The notes: a model not told the origin generated them from the sequence alone. DNA of 64,000 bases from JAVBLP01 sp031553505 (GCA_031553505.1 JAVBLP010000007.1:62001-126000); one strand, 5' to 3'; positions 35,375 to 44,580 are shown, counted from the stretch's first letter. Program-made: numbers and translations.

Positions 35375-35446
35375 GGTGCGGTACCCAAGTGGTAAGGGAG
35401 CAGTCTGCAAAACTGTTATTCGCCGGTTCAATTCCGGCCCGCACCT
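35375..35446 (+). tRNA. tRNA-Cys (anticodon GCA)
   Basis: 72-nt cloverleaf, acceptor GGTGCGG / CCGCACC, loop TCTGCAA with anticodon GCA and discriminator T, which is the identity base of tRNA-Cys. No encoded CCA. Confidence 0.95.
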
Positions 35447-35471
35447 TATGAATTTGCAAACGCAGTTTATT

Positions 35472-35545
35472 GCCCGGTTAGCCCAGTTGGTTAGAGCGCT
35501 TCCTTGACATGGAAGAGGTCAGAGGTTCGAGTCCTCTATCGGGCA
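35472..35545 (+). tRNA. tRNA-Val (anticodon GAC)
   Basis: 74-nt cloverleaf, acceptor GCCCGGT / ATCGGGC, anticodon loop TTGACAT with GAC, discriminator A. It begins 25 nt after tRNA-Cys, so the two are probably co-transcribed. Confidence 0.95.
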
Positions 35546-35567
35546 TTTTATTTTTTATAAGGTGATT

Positions 35568-37049
35568 ATGAAAAAGAAAAGTAAAGCGTTGATAGCAAGG
35601 CAATCAAAAGCTCCCCTGTTCGACACTCTTTTAGCCCACGCGAAAAGAGACGTTATTTCATTTCATTGCCCTGGGCATAAAAACGGCAGAAGCATCGATA
35701 AAAAACTCAAAAATTATACGGGCGAAGAAGTTTATAAATTTGACGTTACAGTTTTTGACGAAGTAGATTCCCTGCACGATCCGGTAGGCCCTATAAAAAA
35801 AGCACAGGAATTAATGGCGGAAGCTTACGGCGTAAAACATTCGCTGTTTCTTGTCAACGGAACTTCGGTCGGCAATATGGCTATGTTTCTTGCCGCGTGC
35901 GACCCCGGAGATTCAATAATAGTTTCAAGAAGTTCCCACAAATCAATAATGGCCGGAATTATAATGGCTGGTTTGTGGCCTATATGGATTCAGCCGAAAA
36001 TAGACCAAAACCTCGATATAATTTTCAACTCTACATATGACCAGATAAAAGATGCGTTAGACAGATATCCGGAAGCGAAAGCGGTTTTCGTGACAAGCCC
36101 TACATATAATGGAGTTGTTACGGATTTGGGCAAGATTGTAGATTTGTGCCACAGAAGGGGGAAAATCGTATTAGTTGACGAAGCCCACGGGCCTCATTTG
36201 ATATTTAATAAAAAACTCCCTCAATCTGCAATAGACGCCGGAGCTGATTTATGCGTACAGTCAACGCATAAAATACTTTCAGCGATGTCACAGGGTTCGG
36301 TTTTGCACTTCAATTCAAAACTTGTTGATTTCAACAGGGTGAAAAAAATAGTTTCTATGCTGCAGACAACAAGCCCGAATTATCTGACTTTGGCAAGCCT
36401 TGATTTGGCAAGAAGACAGGCATTTTTGCACGGTTCGGAAAATTTTGACAAAGTAATTGCCGCCGCGGAATGGGGACGCAAATATATTAATAATGATATA
36501 TCTTCAATGAAATGCCTTACCCGCGAAGAAGTTAAAAAGCTGGGATTTGATTTAGATGTTACGAAACTTACGGTAAATGTCACAAAAACTGGGCTTTCCG
36601 GGTATGAGATTGAAAGCATACTTGCAAAAGAATATAATATACAGCTTGATTACGCGGATATCTTTAATTTAGTGGCAATTATGGGAGAAGGTTCCGAAAA
36701 ATCCGATGTTGAAGCTTTTGTAAGAGCTTTAAAAGAAATAAGCAAAAAATACCATGGAAAACAGAAAAACTGGATTTTACAGATTCCGTCGCTTGCGACA
36801 GAAATGGTGATGATGCCAAGAGACGTCTTTTTGTCCAATAATACCAAAAGGGTATTTTTGAATAAAGCGGTTGGGCATGTTGCGGCGCAGACCTTGACTC
36901 CGTACCCTCCGGGTATTCCGGTATTAATTCCTGGTGAAAGAATTACACAGGAGATATGTGATTATCTAATGGATATGTCTTCTAAAGATATAAGAATAAG
37001 CGGTCAGGAAACAGAAATGCTAAAGACCGTAAAGGTTTTTACAAATTAA
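35568..37049 (+). CDS. Orn/Lys/Arg decarboxylase, short form
   Basis: PLP-dependent amino-acid decarboxylase of 493 aa (Bacillus SpeA/Cad size, without the long wing domain). PLP lysine in CVQSTHKILSAMSQG near residue 236; DEAHGPHL near residue 206; CPGHKNGR near 34. Arginine, lysine or ornithine cannot be told apart. ATG 35568 is preferred over GTG 35562 because AAGG is 5 nt upstream. It starts 22 nt after tRNA-Val. Confidence 0.9.
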   Translation: MKKKSKALIARQSKAPLFDTLLAHAKRDVISFHCPGHKNGRSIDKKLKNYTGEEVYKFDVTVFDEVDSLHDPVGPIKKAQELMAEAYGVKHSLFLVNGTSVGNMAMFLAACDPGDSIIVSRSSHKSIMAGIIMAGLWPIWIQPKIDQNLDIIFNSTYDQIKDALDRYPEAKAVFVTSPTYNGVVTDLGKIVDLCHRRGKIVLVDEAHGPHLIFNKKLPQSAIDAGADLCVQSTHKILSAMSQGSVLHFNSKLVDFNRVKKIVSMLQTTSPNYLTLASLDLARRQAFLHGSENFDKVIAAAEWGRKYINNDISSMKCLTREEVKKLGFDLDVTKLTVNVTKTGLSGYEIESILAKEYNIQLDYADIFNLVAIMGEGSEKSDVEAFVRALKEISKKYHGKQKNWILQIPSLATEMVMMPRDVFLSNNTKRVFLNKAVGHVAAQTLTPYPPGIPVLIPGERITQEICDYLMDMSSKDIRISGQETEMLKTVKVFTN

Positions 37050-37063
37050 AATGGAGAGAGCCG

Positions 37064-37420
37064 ATGAATAAGAAAGACATGGCAAGCTTTAAAAAGATTT
37101 TAATCCAGAAAAAAACTGAACTTTTGAACAAGGTCAATAATGCGCAAAGAGAAAGAGATGCCGATGCGGCAGATACTAATGTCGGCGATGAAATTGATAC
37201 AGCTAGCCAGAACAGCGAAAAAGAGATGTATTTTGAGCTTGCCGCAAATGATAAAATAACGATGAATGAAATAAATGACGCTTTGGCAAAAATTGAAAAC
37301 GGCACATACGGAAAATGCGAATGCTGTGATTGTGAAATCCCTATTGAAAGATTAAAAGCCATTCCCTGGGGGAGATACTGCATACAGTGCCAGGAAGAAG
37401 CGGAAAGGCCTAAAAAGTAA
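37064..37420 (+). CDS. DksA/TraR-type zinc-finger transcription factor
   Basis: Protein of 118 aa with a coiled-coil N-terminal half and a C-terminal zinc finger CECCDCEIPIERL ... YCIQCQEE near residues 86-110. DksA family members bind the RNA polymerase secondary channel and support the (p)ppGpp response. The acidic DxxDxA tip typical of E. coli DksA is seen as ADTNVGDEIDTA, roughly. 14 nt after the decarboxylase. Confidence 0.87.
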   Translation: MNKKDMASFKKILIQKKTELLNKVNNAQRERDADAADTNVGDEIDTASQNSEKEMYFELAANDKITMNEINDALAKIENGTYGKCECCDCEIPIERLKAIPWGRYCIQCQEEAERPKK

Positions 37421-37445
37421 GCAATTTGTTTGTTTTAGGGGCAGC

Positions 37446-38474
37446 ATGTTTGATTTTTTAATTGATAATCCTTCGAATTTGATGTTATGGGTAAAAAGCT
37501 TTGTAATTTTTGCCGTAATTTTTTCTATAGGCGTATTGATTAAAAAATATGTTGCTAAATTTATTCAAAAAGCATTGTCAAAAATCGGATTAAGTTTAAG
37601 TAATGATACAATCAATTCAAGCACAAGTTATATAGCTTTTTGGTTCTTTCTAATAGCTTTATATTCTGCGTTTATAACGGCGCCGATTGACCATAAAAAC
37701 GCTTTGGTCTTGAAGATTTTTTACGGAGTTTTTGCTTTTTCCGTAGTTGTCCTTATAGCGGCGCTTATTGCAAAAGCGTTCCAGAAAGCTGTTTCTGAAG
37801 CGATAGGCGTAAACATAATAAAGTTTACGGTTATTTTTATCGGCGTTGTGCTGATATTAAACCAACTTGGCGTAAAGCTTACGCCGATTTTGACAGCTCT
37901 TGGCATAGGCTCTCTTGCCGTGGCGCTTGCGCTGCAGGATACTTTAGGCAATTTTTTTGCCGGCATGAATATTCTTTTAAGCAGACAGATTGCGAGAGGC
38001 GATTATATAAGGCTTGATTCCGGCCAAGAAGGAACGGTTGTTGAGATAGGTTGGAGGTCTTGCCGCATACGCGAGATGTCAAATACTACTATTTCCGTGC
38101 CGAACGTTAAAATAACGTCAGCGATAATTACAAATTTTCATTATAACCATGCGGAAGTTACCGCTACTTTGAATTGCGGCGTTGCATACGGAAGCGATTT
38201 GGAAAAGGTTGAAAAAGTTGCGAAAGAGGCGGCGGCAGAAATAATAAATGCTTCGGACAAGGGTATAAAGACGTTTGCCCCGGTGGTTCTTTTTAACCAA
38301 TTTGGCGAGTCAGGTATAAAATTTACCCTGATATTCAGGGTACAGGATGTTTTTTCAAGAGGCAGGATGATTCATGATATTATGAAAAATCTGCAAAAGA
38401 AGTTTGATAAAGAAGGCATTGAAATTCCGTTTCCGCAGAGAGTTATTCACATCGATGGGGAAATTCAAAAATAA
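37446..38474 (+). CDS. MscS-family mechanosensitive channel
   Basis: Inner-membrane channel of 342 aa with about four hydrophobic segments. The MscS pore region is GIGSLAVALALQDTLGNFFAGMNILL near residue 155, followed by the beta domain VVEIGWRSCRIR and the C-terminal alpha/beta domain. It protects against osmotic downshock. Located 25 nt after the DksA-like gene. Confidence 0.93.
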   Translation: MFDFLIDNPSNLMLWVKSFVIFAVIFSIGVLIKKYVAKFIQKALSKIGLSLSNDTINSSTSYIAFWFFLIALYSAFITAPIDHKNALVLKIFYGVFAFSVVVLIAALIAKAFQKAVSEAIGVNIIKFTVIFIGVVLILNQLGVKLTPILTALGIGSLAVALALQDTLGNFFAGMNILLSRQIARGDYIRLDSGQEGTVVEIGWRSCRIREMSNTTISVPNVKITSAIITNFHYNHAEVTATLNCGVAYGSDLEKVEKVAKEAAAEIINASDKGIKTFAPVVLFNQFGESGIKFTLIFRVQDVFSRGRMIHDIMKNLQKKFDKEGIEIPFPQRVIHIDGEIQK

Positions 38475-38507
38475 AGCGGATTATTCAGGCAAACGGAGAA
38501 ATAGTAA

Positions 38508-38849
38508 ATGAAGTTTGTGTTAAGTTCCAAAATATTTAAAGCTACCGTAACGGAAGCAAATTTGAATTATGAAGGCAGCATCACGATAGATACGGATCTT
38601 TGCGATAAAGCCGGTTTATGGATAGGCGAAAAGGTGCTGGTAGTTTCAAATACGAGCGGAGCGCGCCTTGAAACTTATGTAATTCCCGGCAAGCCCGGTT
38701 CAGGCGTAATCTGTATGAACGGCGCCGCTGCGCACCTTATAAAAAAGGGCGAAGAGATAATAATAATGGGCTTTACTCTTTCGGATAAACCGATGGACGC
38801 GAAGTATGTTTTTGTTGATAAAAACAATAAATGTATCAGGACTGTATAA
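38508..38849 (+). CDS. panD: Aspartate 1-decarboxylase
   Basis: Pyruvoyl enzyme making beta-alanine for pantothenate, 113 aa. Self-cleavage site Gly23-Ser24 in YEGSITID, with Ser24 becoming the pyruvoyl group. Other blocks are YVIPGKPGSG and NGAAAHLIKKGEEIIIM near residue 68. It is followed within 11 nt by tRNA-Pro. Confidence 0.95.
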   Translation: MKFVLSSKIFKATVTEANLNYEGSITIDTDLCDKAGLWIGEKVLVVSNTSGARLETYVIPGKPGSGVICMNGAAAHLIKKGEEIIIMGFTLSDKPMDAKYVFVDKNNKCIRTV

Positions 38850-38860
38850 ATATTTAAGGT

Positions 38861-38934
38861 CGGGGCGTGGCTCAGCTGGCTAGAGCGCTCGGTTCGGGAC
38901 CGTGAGGTCGCTGGTTCAAATCCAGTCGCCCCGA
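38861..38934 (+). tRNA. tRNA-Pro (anticodon CGG)
   Basis: 74-nt cloverleaf, acceptor CGGGGCG / CGCCCCG, anticodon loop TTCGGGA with CGG, discriminator A. One mismatch (T-T) in the anticodon stem. It sits between panD and a sigma-factor gene in the same direction. Confidence 0.94.
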
Positions 38935-38956
38935 TTCTTACAAAAAAGGAAAACAT

Positions 38957-39913
38957 ATGGCCGCAATGTATGATCCGCTTCAGTTGTATTTCAACGCTAT
39001 CCGAAATATAAAGCCTCTTTCAAAGCAGGAACTTGCGGATTTGTGGAAGAAATCCAAAAAAGATAAAGCGTCATTTGACAAAATAGTTGAACAAAATTAC
39101 AGGCTTGTAATACCGATTGCCAAAAGATTCATGAAAAAAGGGATAGATTTTATGGATCTTGTTGAAGAAGGCAATATGGGGCTTATTAAAGCCGTTGAGA
39201 AATTTGACACTTCAAAAAATACGGCGTTTTCAACATACGCGGTGTACTGGATTGAACAGTATATGCGCAAAGCGATAGAAAACCAGACAAAAACCATAAG
39301 AATTCCTTCGCATATATGGGATTCTTTAAACCTCTGGATGAAAACATGGAGCAAATTAAGAGAAAAACTTAACAGAGACCCTTCCGTTGAAGAGGTCGCG
39401 CAAAAACTTAAGTTTAGTAAAAAACAGACTAAAAATCTTATGAGCGCTGCGTCAGTTTTTAACGGAACAAGTTCTTTGGAAACACCGATCGGCGATTCTG
39501 ACGACTCTGATATATTTGTAAAAGACACAATAGTGGATGATGACGTAAAATCCCCGGAATCTATTACCGAAATAATCAGGACAAATGCCGATATAGGAAC
39601 CGCTTTAAATCATCTTCCTGACAGAGAAATGGAAATTATACGGATGAGGTTCGGCATAGGCGGAATTAAGCCGATGTCTCTTGAAGAGTCAGGAAAAGTG
39701 CTAAAAATTTCAAGAGAACGCGTAAGGCAGCTTGAAGTAAAAGCGCTAAAAAGGCTTAAAGGCATATTTGTAAGGCACAATTTAATAGATAAAGATGACG
39801 CGAAGAAAATACTTATAGACAGCAGGCAAAACAGAAAAGACAGAAGGCATCATGAAGAAGATAACCTTCCCAAGAAAAAAGAAAGGCGCAATAAAAACGA
39901 AAGAAGGGCGTAA
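38957..39913 (+). CDS. Sigma-70 family RNA polymerase sigma factor
   Basis: Sigma factor of 318 aa with regions 1.2 (YDPLQLYFNAI), 2 (NYRLVIPIAKRFMKKGIDFMDLVEEGNMGLIKA and FSTYAVYWIEQYMRKAI), 3 and 4 (LPDREMEIIRMRFGI ... LKISRERVRQLEVKALKRL). No region 1.1, so it is a RpoS/group 2-3-like factor rather than a long RpoD, but the principal factor cannot be excluded. A basic tail (RRHHEEDNLPKKKERRNKNERR) is unusual. AAGGA upstream; overlaps apt by 1 nt. Confidence 0.9.
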   Translation: MAAMYDPLQLYFNAIRNIKPLSKQELADLWKKSKKDKASFDKIVEQNYRLVIPIAKRFMKKGIDFMDLVEEGNMGLIKAVEKFDTSKNTAFSTYAVYWIEQYMRKAIENQTKTIRIPSHIWDSLNLWMKTWSKLREKLNRDPSVEEVAQKLKFSKKQTKNLMSAASVFNGTSSLETPIGDSDDSDIFVKDTIVDDDVKSPESITEIIRTNADIGTALNHLPDREMEIIRMRFGIGGIKPMSLEESGKVLKISRERVRQLEVKALKRLKGIFVRHNLIDKDDAKKILIDSRQNRKDRRHHEEDNLPKKKERRNKNERRA

Positions 39914-40446
39914 TGGAAAAAACGGCTGAAAAGCTTAATAAAGCAATACGCGATGTTTATGATTTTCCTGTAAAGGGTGTTGTTTTTAAAGATATAACGC
40001 CGATACTAAAAAACATAGAACTTTTTAATGAAATTATAGATGTATTGGCTGAAAAGTTTAAAAATTGTAAAATAGATAAAATAGTTGCAATTGAATCACG
40101 AGGTTTCCTTTTCGGAATGCCACTCGCGGTTAAAATGAATATTCCTTTTATCCCGGTGAGAAAAAAAGGTAAACTGCCGGCTGAAACAATAGAAGCCACG
40201 TATGATTTGGAATACGGCACGGCTACTATTGAAATTCACAAAGACGCTTTATCAAAAGATGACAGAGTTTTGATTGTAGATGATCTTCTCGCGACAGGCG
40301 GGACCGTGAATGCCGTGAATGAGCTGGTTGAACAGCTGGGCGCAAAATCAGTTGCCGCAGCTTTTGTTGTAGAGCTTTGTTTTTTAAACGGTAAAGAGAA
40401 GATAAAAGATAAAAATTTGGAAATTTTTTCAATTTTGAAATATTAA
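39913..40446 (+). CDS. apt: Adenine phosphoribosyltransferase
   Basis: Purine salvage enzyme of 177 aa: adenine + PRPP to AMP. FPVKGVVFKDITPIL near residue 18, IESRGFLFGMPLA near 60 and the PRPP loop VLIVDDLLATGGT near 121. Overlaps the sigma-factor gene as TAATG. tRNA-Arg starts 2 nt after its stop. Confidence 0.95.
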   Translation: MEKTAEKLNKAIRDVYDFPVKGVVFKDITPILKNIELFNEIIDVLAEKFKNCKIDKIVAIESRGFLFGMPLAVKMNIPFIPVRKKGKLPAETIEATYDLEYGTATIEIHKDALSKDDRVLIVDDLLATGGTVNAVNELVEQLGAKSVAAAFVVELCFLNGKEKIKDKNLEIFSILKY

Positions 40447-40448
40447 AT

Positions 40449-40522
40449 GCCCTGGTAGCTCAATTGGATAGAGCAGATCCGTCCTAAGGATAAGGTTGGA
40501 GGTTCAACTCCTCTCTGGGGCG
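40449..40522 (+). tRNA. tRNA-Arg (anticodon CCT)
   Basis: 74-nt cloverleaf with anticodon loop GTCCTAA (CCT), acceptor GCCCTGG / CTGGGGC (two wobble pairs), discriminator G. It begins 2 nt after the apt stop, so it must be processed from the apt mRNA unless it has an internal promoter. Confidence 0.92.
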
Positions 40523-40561
40523 TTTAAAATTTCTGAAATCAAGCCGTAAAAGGAAAAAATT

Positions 40562-40765
40562 ATGTATATCAAAATCCGAGGAACAAGAATAGGCATCAAT
40601 ACGGAAGCTGAATTTATAATTAACATGAAACAGCTTAAGACGATAGAAGTTTTAAGAGACACAAAAATTGCTTATCTTGTAGGAGATACAAACGGGATTA
40701 TACTTAACGATGTTGATTTTGAAAACCTGAAAAGTAAAATTGAAATAATTGACTGTATGTATTGA
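40562..40765 (+). CDS. Conserved-looking small protein, unknown function
   Basis: Protein of 67 aa (MYIKIRGTRIGINTE...) of mixed beta/alpha character with no transmembrane segment or Cys motif. AAAAGGAAAAA before the ATG suggests it is translated. I do not recognise a family. It is the last gene before a strong terminator. Confidence 0.55.
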   Translation: MYIKIRGTRIGINTEAEFIINMKQLKTIEVLRDTKIAYLVGDTNGIILNDVDFENLKSKIEIIDCMY

Positions 40766-40790
40766 TCTGCTGCGAACTTTTATCAATAAA

Positions 40791-40826
40791 AAAAGCCCCG
40801 GAAAATAATTTCCGGGGCTTTTTTTC
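40791..40826. terminator. Bidirectional intrinsic terminator
   Basis: Stem AAAAGCCCCGGAAA / TTTCCGGGGCTTTT with T tract on both strands. It separates the plus-strand tRNA-Arg unit from the minus-strand barrel gene. Confidence 0.92.
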
Positions 40827-40839
40827 ATTATATGCTTAT

Positions 40840-41466
40840 TTAGCTGATTTTAAATCTGTAACCCACGTTTATATACAATGAAGAGTAGTATTCATAAGCG
40901 CTGTATGAGTAGAAATTGCCGTAAAAATAAGAATAATCCATTCCGGAAGTGTTTATGCTGTACATAAGCTCTACAAGAAAATTATAGAATTGTATGCCGG
41001 CTCCAAGTCCGAAATATCCTCCGTTATTAGCGTCAAAAGAAACATCTTTATATTTTAAGTTCTGGCTCACAAAGCTGAAACCCATCGCGGCGGTAAAAAA
41101 CGCATAAAGGTCTTCCGAATCTGTCTGAAGCGGTATGCGGGGCTTAATAGCAAAATAAATACTTGTATATCCTAAATCTCCAAGATTGTGTATTTTCCTT
41201 GAGAACTGTTCATTGACCCCAAAACCTATTCCTACGAAGGGCGAAACAAAATAGTAGTATGCTAAATCAGCCTGAAAACCGATATCAGCCGTTGAATTTG
41301 CCGATCTCCATCCGCCGTAACCGTAATAGTTTTCAATGTAAATATCATTTTCGAGCGATGATACGGGCGTTACGCCGGCTTTAAGGACAATTTCTGACTC
41401 TCCGGCAAAAACCTGTGACGTAAAACAGATGGCAGCGGCAACCGCAAGAAATAAAATTTTTTTCAT
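40840..41466 (-). CDS. Predicted outer-membrane beta-barrel protein
   Basis: Exported protein of 208 aa. Signal peptide MKKILFLAVAAAICFTSQVFA, then alternating hydrophobic/polar strands with many Tyr/Gly and a C-terminus VGYRFKIS typical of small OmpW/OmpX-like barrels (terminal aromatic pattern slightly atypical). Function unknown. It overlaps the upstream gene by ATGA. Confidence 0.72.
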   Translation of the reverse strand: MKKILFLAVAAAICFTSQVFAGESEIVLKAGVTPVSSLENDIYIENYYGYGGWRSANSTADIGFQADLAYYYFVSPFVGIGFGVNEQFSRKIHNLGDLGYTSIYFAIKPRIPLQTDSEDLYAFFTAAMGFSFVSQNLKYKDVSFDANNGGYFGLGAGIQFYNFLVELMYSINTSGMDYSYFYGNFYSYSAYEYYSSLYINVGYRFKIS

Positions 41467-42038
41467 TTTTTCTTCTCCTGTTTTTTTATGTCTTTATCTA
41501 AAACAGCGGATTTTATGTAATTGTCTGCGGCAAGCGTGTTTTTCTTTGAAACTGGATAAACTACCAACAACTGCCAAAAATGCTTATCTTTTTTTATCAG
41601 CTGTTCCTTAAGCCCGAATTTCTTTCCGTTTCTGTCAAAAGTCCCTTCAATAAACATTCCTTTATTTCCGGAAACTTCATTCTCTGAAGCCTTGTAATCA
41701 AAATTGCTGTCTTTAAAAAGATTTATCACTGAGTCTATGCCGTTTTGCAGGTTTGCTTCTTTAGGATATTCCGCGTAAATTAACGTGTAATCGGCGTCTT
41801 TATACGTTGCCTGGAAAAATAAAATATTTTTAATGTTTTTTTTAAGGGCGTCTTTTGATGACTGTTCATTTCCCTGGTTTCGCTCCAAATGCGGTGCCGT
41901 AACGGTTATAAACGCTTCTTGTATATGCTGCTCTTCAGGCGCTTTTTTCTTTTCGTTTAATTTTACCGATATGTTGCTTACGGCAAATATTAAAACCAAA
42001 ACCGCAAAAAGCATCCAAAGCAAGTTTTGTTTTTTCAT
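41463..42038 (-). CDS. Membrane-anchored protein, paralog B of a tandem pair
   Basis: Protein of 191 aa with one N-terminal transmembrane helix (about 7-25) and an extracytoplasmic domain. It shares the blocks AFITVTAPHLER, GTFDRNGKKFGL and WQLLVVYPVS with the upstream gene at 42035-42622, so the two arose by tandem duplication. Family is not recognised. It overlaps both neighbours by ATGA, giving a three-gene operon with the barrel protein. Confidence 0.65.
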   Translation of the reverse strand: MKKQNLLWMLFAVLVLIFAVSNISVKLNEKKKAPEEQHIQEAFITVTAPHLERNQGNEQSSKDALKKNIKNILFFQATYKDADYTLIYAEYPKEANLQNGIDSVINLFKDSNFDYKASENEVSGNKGMFIEGTFDRNGKKFGLKEQLIKKDKHFWQLLVVYPVSKKNTLAADNYIKSAVLDKDIKKQEKKK

Positions 42039-42622
42039 TTAGTTTTCTCCGCGGGAGTTTCTTTAATCTTTATTGCAGCATCGGTTTGAACGGAAGATAT
42101 AAACCTTTTTGCTTCTGCGAGCGTTTCACCGGAGAGAGGAAAAACTGTAAGGATCTGCCAAGCGTAAAACTCTCTTTTAATGTATAAAGCTTCAAGTCCG
42201 AATTTTTTTCCTGAACGCTCAAAAGTTCCGGATATTTTTAATGTTTCATTATCGTCAATTTTTTCATCCGACATTTCATGTTTAAAATTATTTTCGGCAA
42301 AAAGCGAAATCAGTGAGTTTGCAAATCCGCTGATTTCAAAATCATTGTTATATTTCGTAAAAATTACGGAGTATTCCGTTTTTTTGCTGAATATGCCGTA
42401 TGCGCAAACATAAGAGACTGAGTCTTTAAGCGATTCTTTTATGTTTTTTTCATTTAAGCTTTTTCTTTCAAGCGCCGGAGCCGTTACGGTTATAAATGCG
42501 GCTTCAATATGCTGTTGTTTTTCATTGTTTTGCGCCGACTTAAACTGCATTCTTACATTGCTCACTATAACTACGGCCGCTACGACTGCGACAATTACCC
42601 AGATAAGCGTTCTTGAACTCAT
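42035..42622 (-). CDS. Membrane-anchored protein, paralog A of a tandem pair
   Basis: Protein of 195 aa with one N-terminal helix (about 5-22) and the same domain as the next gene: AFITVTAPALER, GTFERSGKKFGLEAL and WQILTVFPLSG. GGGGA lies 8 nt before the ATG. It is the first gene of a minus-strand operon divergent from the ABC-F gene. Function unknown. Confidence 0.65.
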   Translation of the reverse strand: MSSRTLIWVIVAVVAAVVIVSNVRMQFKSAQNNEKQQHIEAAFITVTAPALERKSLNEKNIKESLKDSVSYVCAYGIFSKKTEYSVIFTKYNNDFEISGFANSLISLFAENNFKHEMSDEKIDDNETLKISGTFERSGKKFGLEALYIKREFYAWQILTVFPLSGETLAEAKRFISSVQTDAAIKIKETPAEKTK

Positions 42623-42686
42623 ATAATTTCCCCAAATTTAAAATATTGTATATAATATACAACAAAATTAAAGCGAATACAAAATT

Positions 42687-44531
42687 ATGATTAACATTAC
42701 AGATTTAACAAAATCCTTTGGCAGCCGCGTCCTGTTTGATAAACTCAACTTAAGCTTGGGAGCAAAAGAAAGGGTAGGTCTTGTCGGCAGAAACGGACAC
42801 GGAAAAACCACTCTTTTTAAAATCATTTTAAATGAGATGGACTATGATTCCGGCTCAATAGTTATGCCTAAAAACTATAAAGTCGGATATTTGCAGCAGC
42901 ATATAAATTTTACTAAAAACACCGCCGTTGATGAAGCGTGCCTTGCGCTTGCCCAAGCAGAAAAAGATGAAAGGTGGAAAGCCGAAAAGATTCTTTCCGG
43001 ACTTGGATTTTCCGCTTCAGATATGTTTAAAAATCCTCTTGAATTTTCCGGCGGTTATAAAATCAGGATTAACCTAGCTAAGGTTTTGCTGTCCGATTGC
43101 AATCTGCTTATGCTGGATGAACCTAACAACTATCTGGATATTGTAGCAATACGCTGGCTTAGCGGCTTTTTGCGCTCATGGAAAGGCGAACTTATACTTA
43201 TTACCCATGACAGAAACTTTATGGACAGCGTGGTTACGCATTGCGCTGCCATACACAGGAGCAAAGCGCGGAAAGTTGAAGGAAATACCCAAAAACTTTA
43301 CGAACAGATTGACAAAGAAGAAGAAATATACGAAAAAACAAGGCAAAACATAGAGAAAAAAAGAAAACAGACAGAAATCTTTATAAGGCGTTTCCGTGCC
43401 AAAGCGCGCCTTGCCGGTATGGTGCAGTCAAGGATAAAATCGCTTGAAAAACAGGGTAATATGGAAGAACTGACCGAAATAGAAGATTTAGATTTTTCTT
43501 TTTCCGGCATACCTTTTCATGCGGCAAAAATGGCGGGCGTGCATAATTTGGGTTTCGGTTATACAAAAGATATGCCTTTGATTCAAAAACTTAACTTTGA
43601 CATATTAAAAAAGGACAGAATCTGCGTAATAGGCAAAAACGGCAAAGGAAAATCCACTCTTTTAAAACTTCTTGCAGGCAGGCTTGACGCATCTGAAGGA
43701 AGCATAAAAACGCATCCGGATTTGAAAACATCTTATTTTGTGCAGTCTGATTCTGCAAATTTGAATCCGCAAAAAACGGTTTTTGAAGAGATTTTAAATA
43801 CGGATCCGAAATGCCTTCCGCAGAAAGCGAGAAATATTGCCGGTTCTATGATGTTTAGCGGAGATGAAGCGCTAAAAAAAATAGAACTTTTAAGCGGCGG
43901 GGAAAAGAGCAGGGTTTTTCTCGGGAAAAATTTGGTAAAACCCTGCCAAATTCTTATTTTGGACGAACCTACAAACCATCTTGATATGGAATCATGCGAG
44001 AGCCTTATAGACGCTATAGATGAATTTGAGGGTTCCGTAATACTTGTTACGCATAATGAAGAGCTTTTACATAATATTGCGGACAGGCTGATAATTTTTG
44101 ACAGGGAAGAGGTTTCCGTGTTTGAAGGCACATATCAGGATTTCCTTGATAACCGCGGATGGGAAGATGAAAGCGGCGAAATTAAGTCAAAAAACGCCAG
44201 AAAGCAAAAAATTCTTTCAAGGGAAGAAATAAAGAAGCAAAGAGCTCTTCTTATTCAGGAAAAATCAAAAGTTTTAAAGCCTTTGGAAGAAGAAATGGTG
44301 ATAGTGGAATCCGGAATAGAAAAAAAAGAAAGGGATATGGCTGATAATACGCAAAAACTGATAGAAGCGTCGGAAAAGATGGATTTGGAGTTTCTTGCTT
44401 TAGGCCCTAAAATTAATAAAGAGCTGAAAAGAGATATTGATTCTTTATATGAGCGGTTATCTGTATTAACAGAGGAATTTGAAAACAAACGGGAGTATTT
44501 CAATATAAAGATGATGGAAATTGAAGATTAA
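42687..44531 (+). CDS. ABC-F family ribosome-associated ATPase
   Basis: Soluble ATPase of 614 aa with two ABC modules: Walker A GRNGHGKTT near residue 35 and GKNGKGKST near 319; signature-like FSGGYKIRINLAK and LSGGEKSRVFLGK; Walker B LLMLDEPNNYLD and ILILDEPTNHLD. The P-site tRNA interaction linker lies between. A C-terminal coiled-coil (about residues 510-600) is Uup-like. No membrane domain, so it acts on ribosomes or nucleic acid. Confidence 0.9.
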   Translation: MINITDLTKSFGSRVLFDKLNLSLGAKERVGLVGRNGHGKTTLFKIILNEMDYDSGSIVMPKNYKVGYLQQHINFTKNTAVDEACLALAQAEKDERWKAEKILSGLGFSASDMFKNPLEFSGGYKIRINLAKVLLSDCNLLMLDEPNNYLDIVAIRWLSGFLRSWKGELILITHDRNFMDSVVTHCAAIHRSKARKVEGNTQKLYEQIDKEEEIYEKTRQNIEKKRKQTEIFIRRFRAKARLAGMVQSRIKSLEKQGNMEELTEIEDLDFSFSGIPFHAAKMAGVHNLGFGYTKDMPLIQKLNFDILKKDRICVIGKNGKGKSTLLKLLAGRLDASEGSIKTHPDLKTSYFVQSDSANLNPQKTVFEEILNTDPKCLPQKARNIAGSMMFSGDEALKKIELLSGGEKSRVFLGKNLVKPCQILILDEPTNHLDMESCESLIDAIDEFEGSVILVTHNEELLHNIADRLIIFDREEVSVFEGTYQDFLDNRGWEDESGEIKSKNARKQKILSREEIKKQRALLIQEKSKVLKPLEEEMVIVESGIEKKERDMADNTQKLIEASEKMDLEFLALGPKINKELKRDIDSLYERLSVLTEEFENKREYFNIKMMEIED

Positions 44532-44551
44532 AAAGCATTGAAGGCTTATAG

Positions 44552-44580
44552 TTTACATTTTAGCTGAAATTTGATACAAT
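44552..44580 (+). promoter_or_regulatory. Promoter of rpsO-pnp
   Basis: TTTACA (44552-44557), 17-nt spacer and TACAAT (44575-44580), 50 nt before rpsO. Confidence 0.7.
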
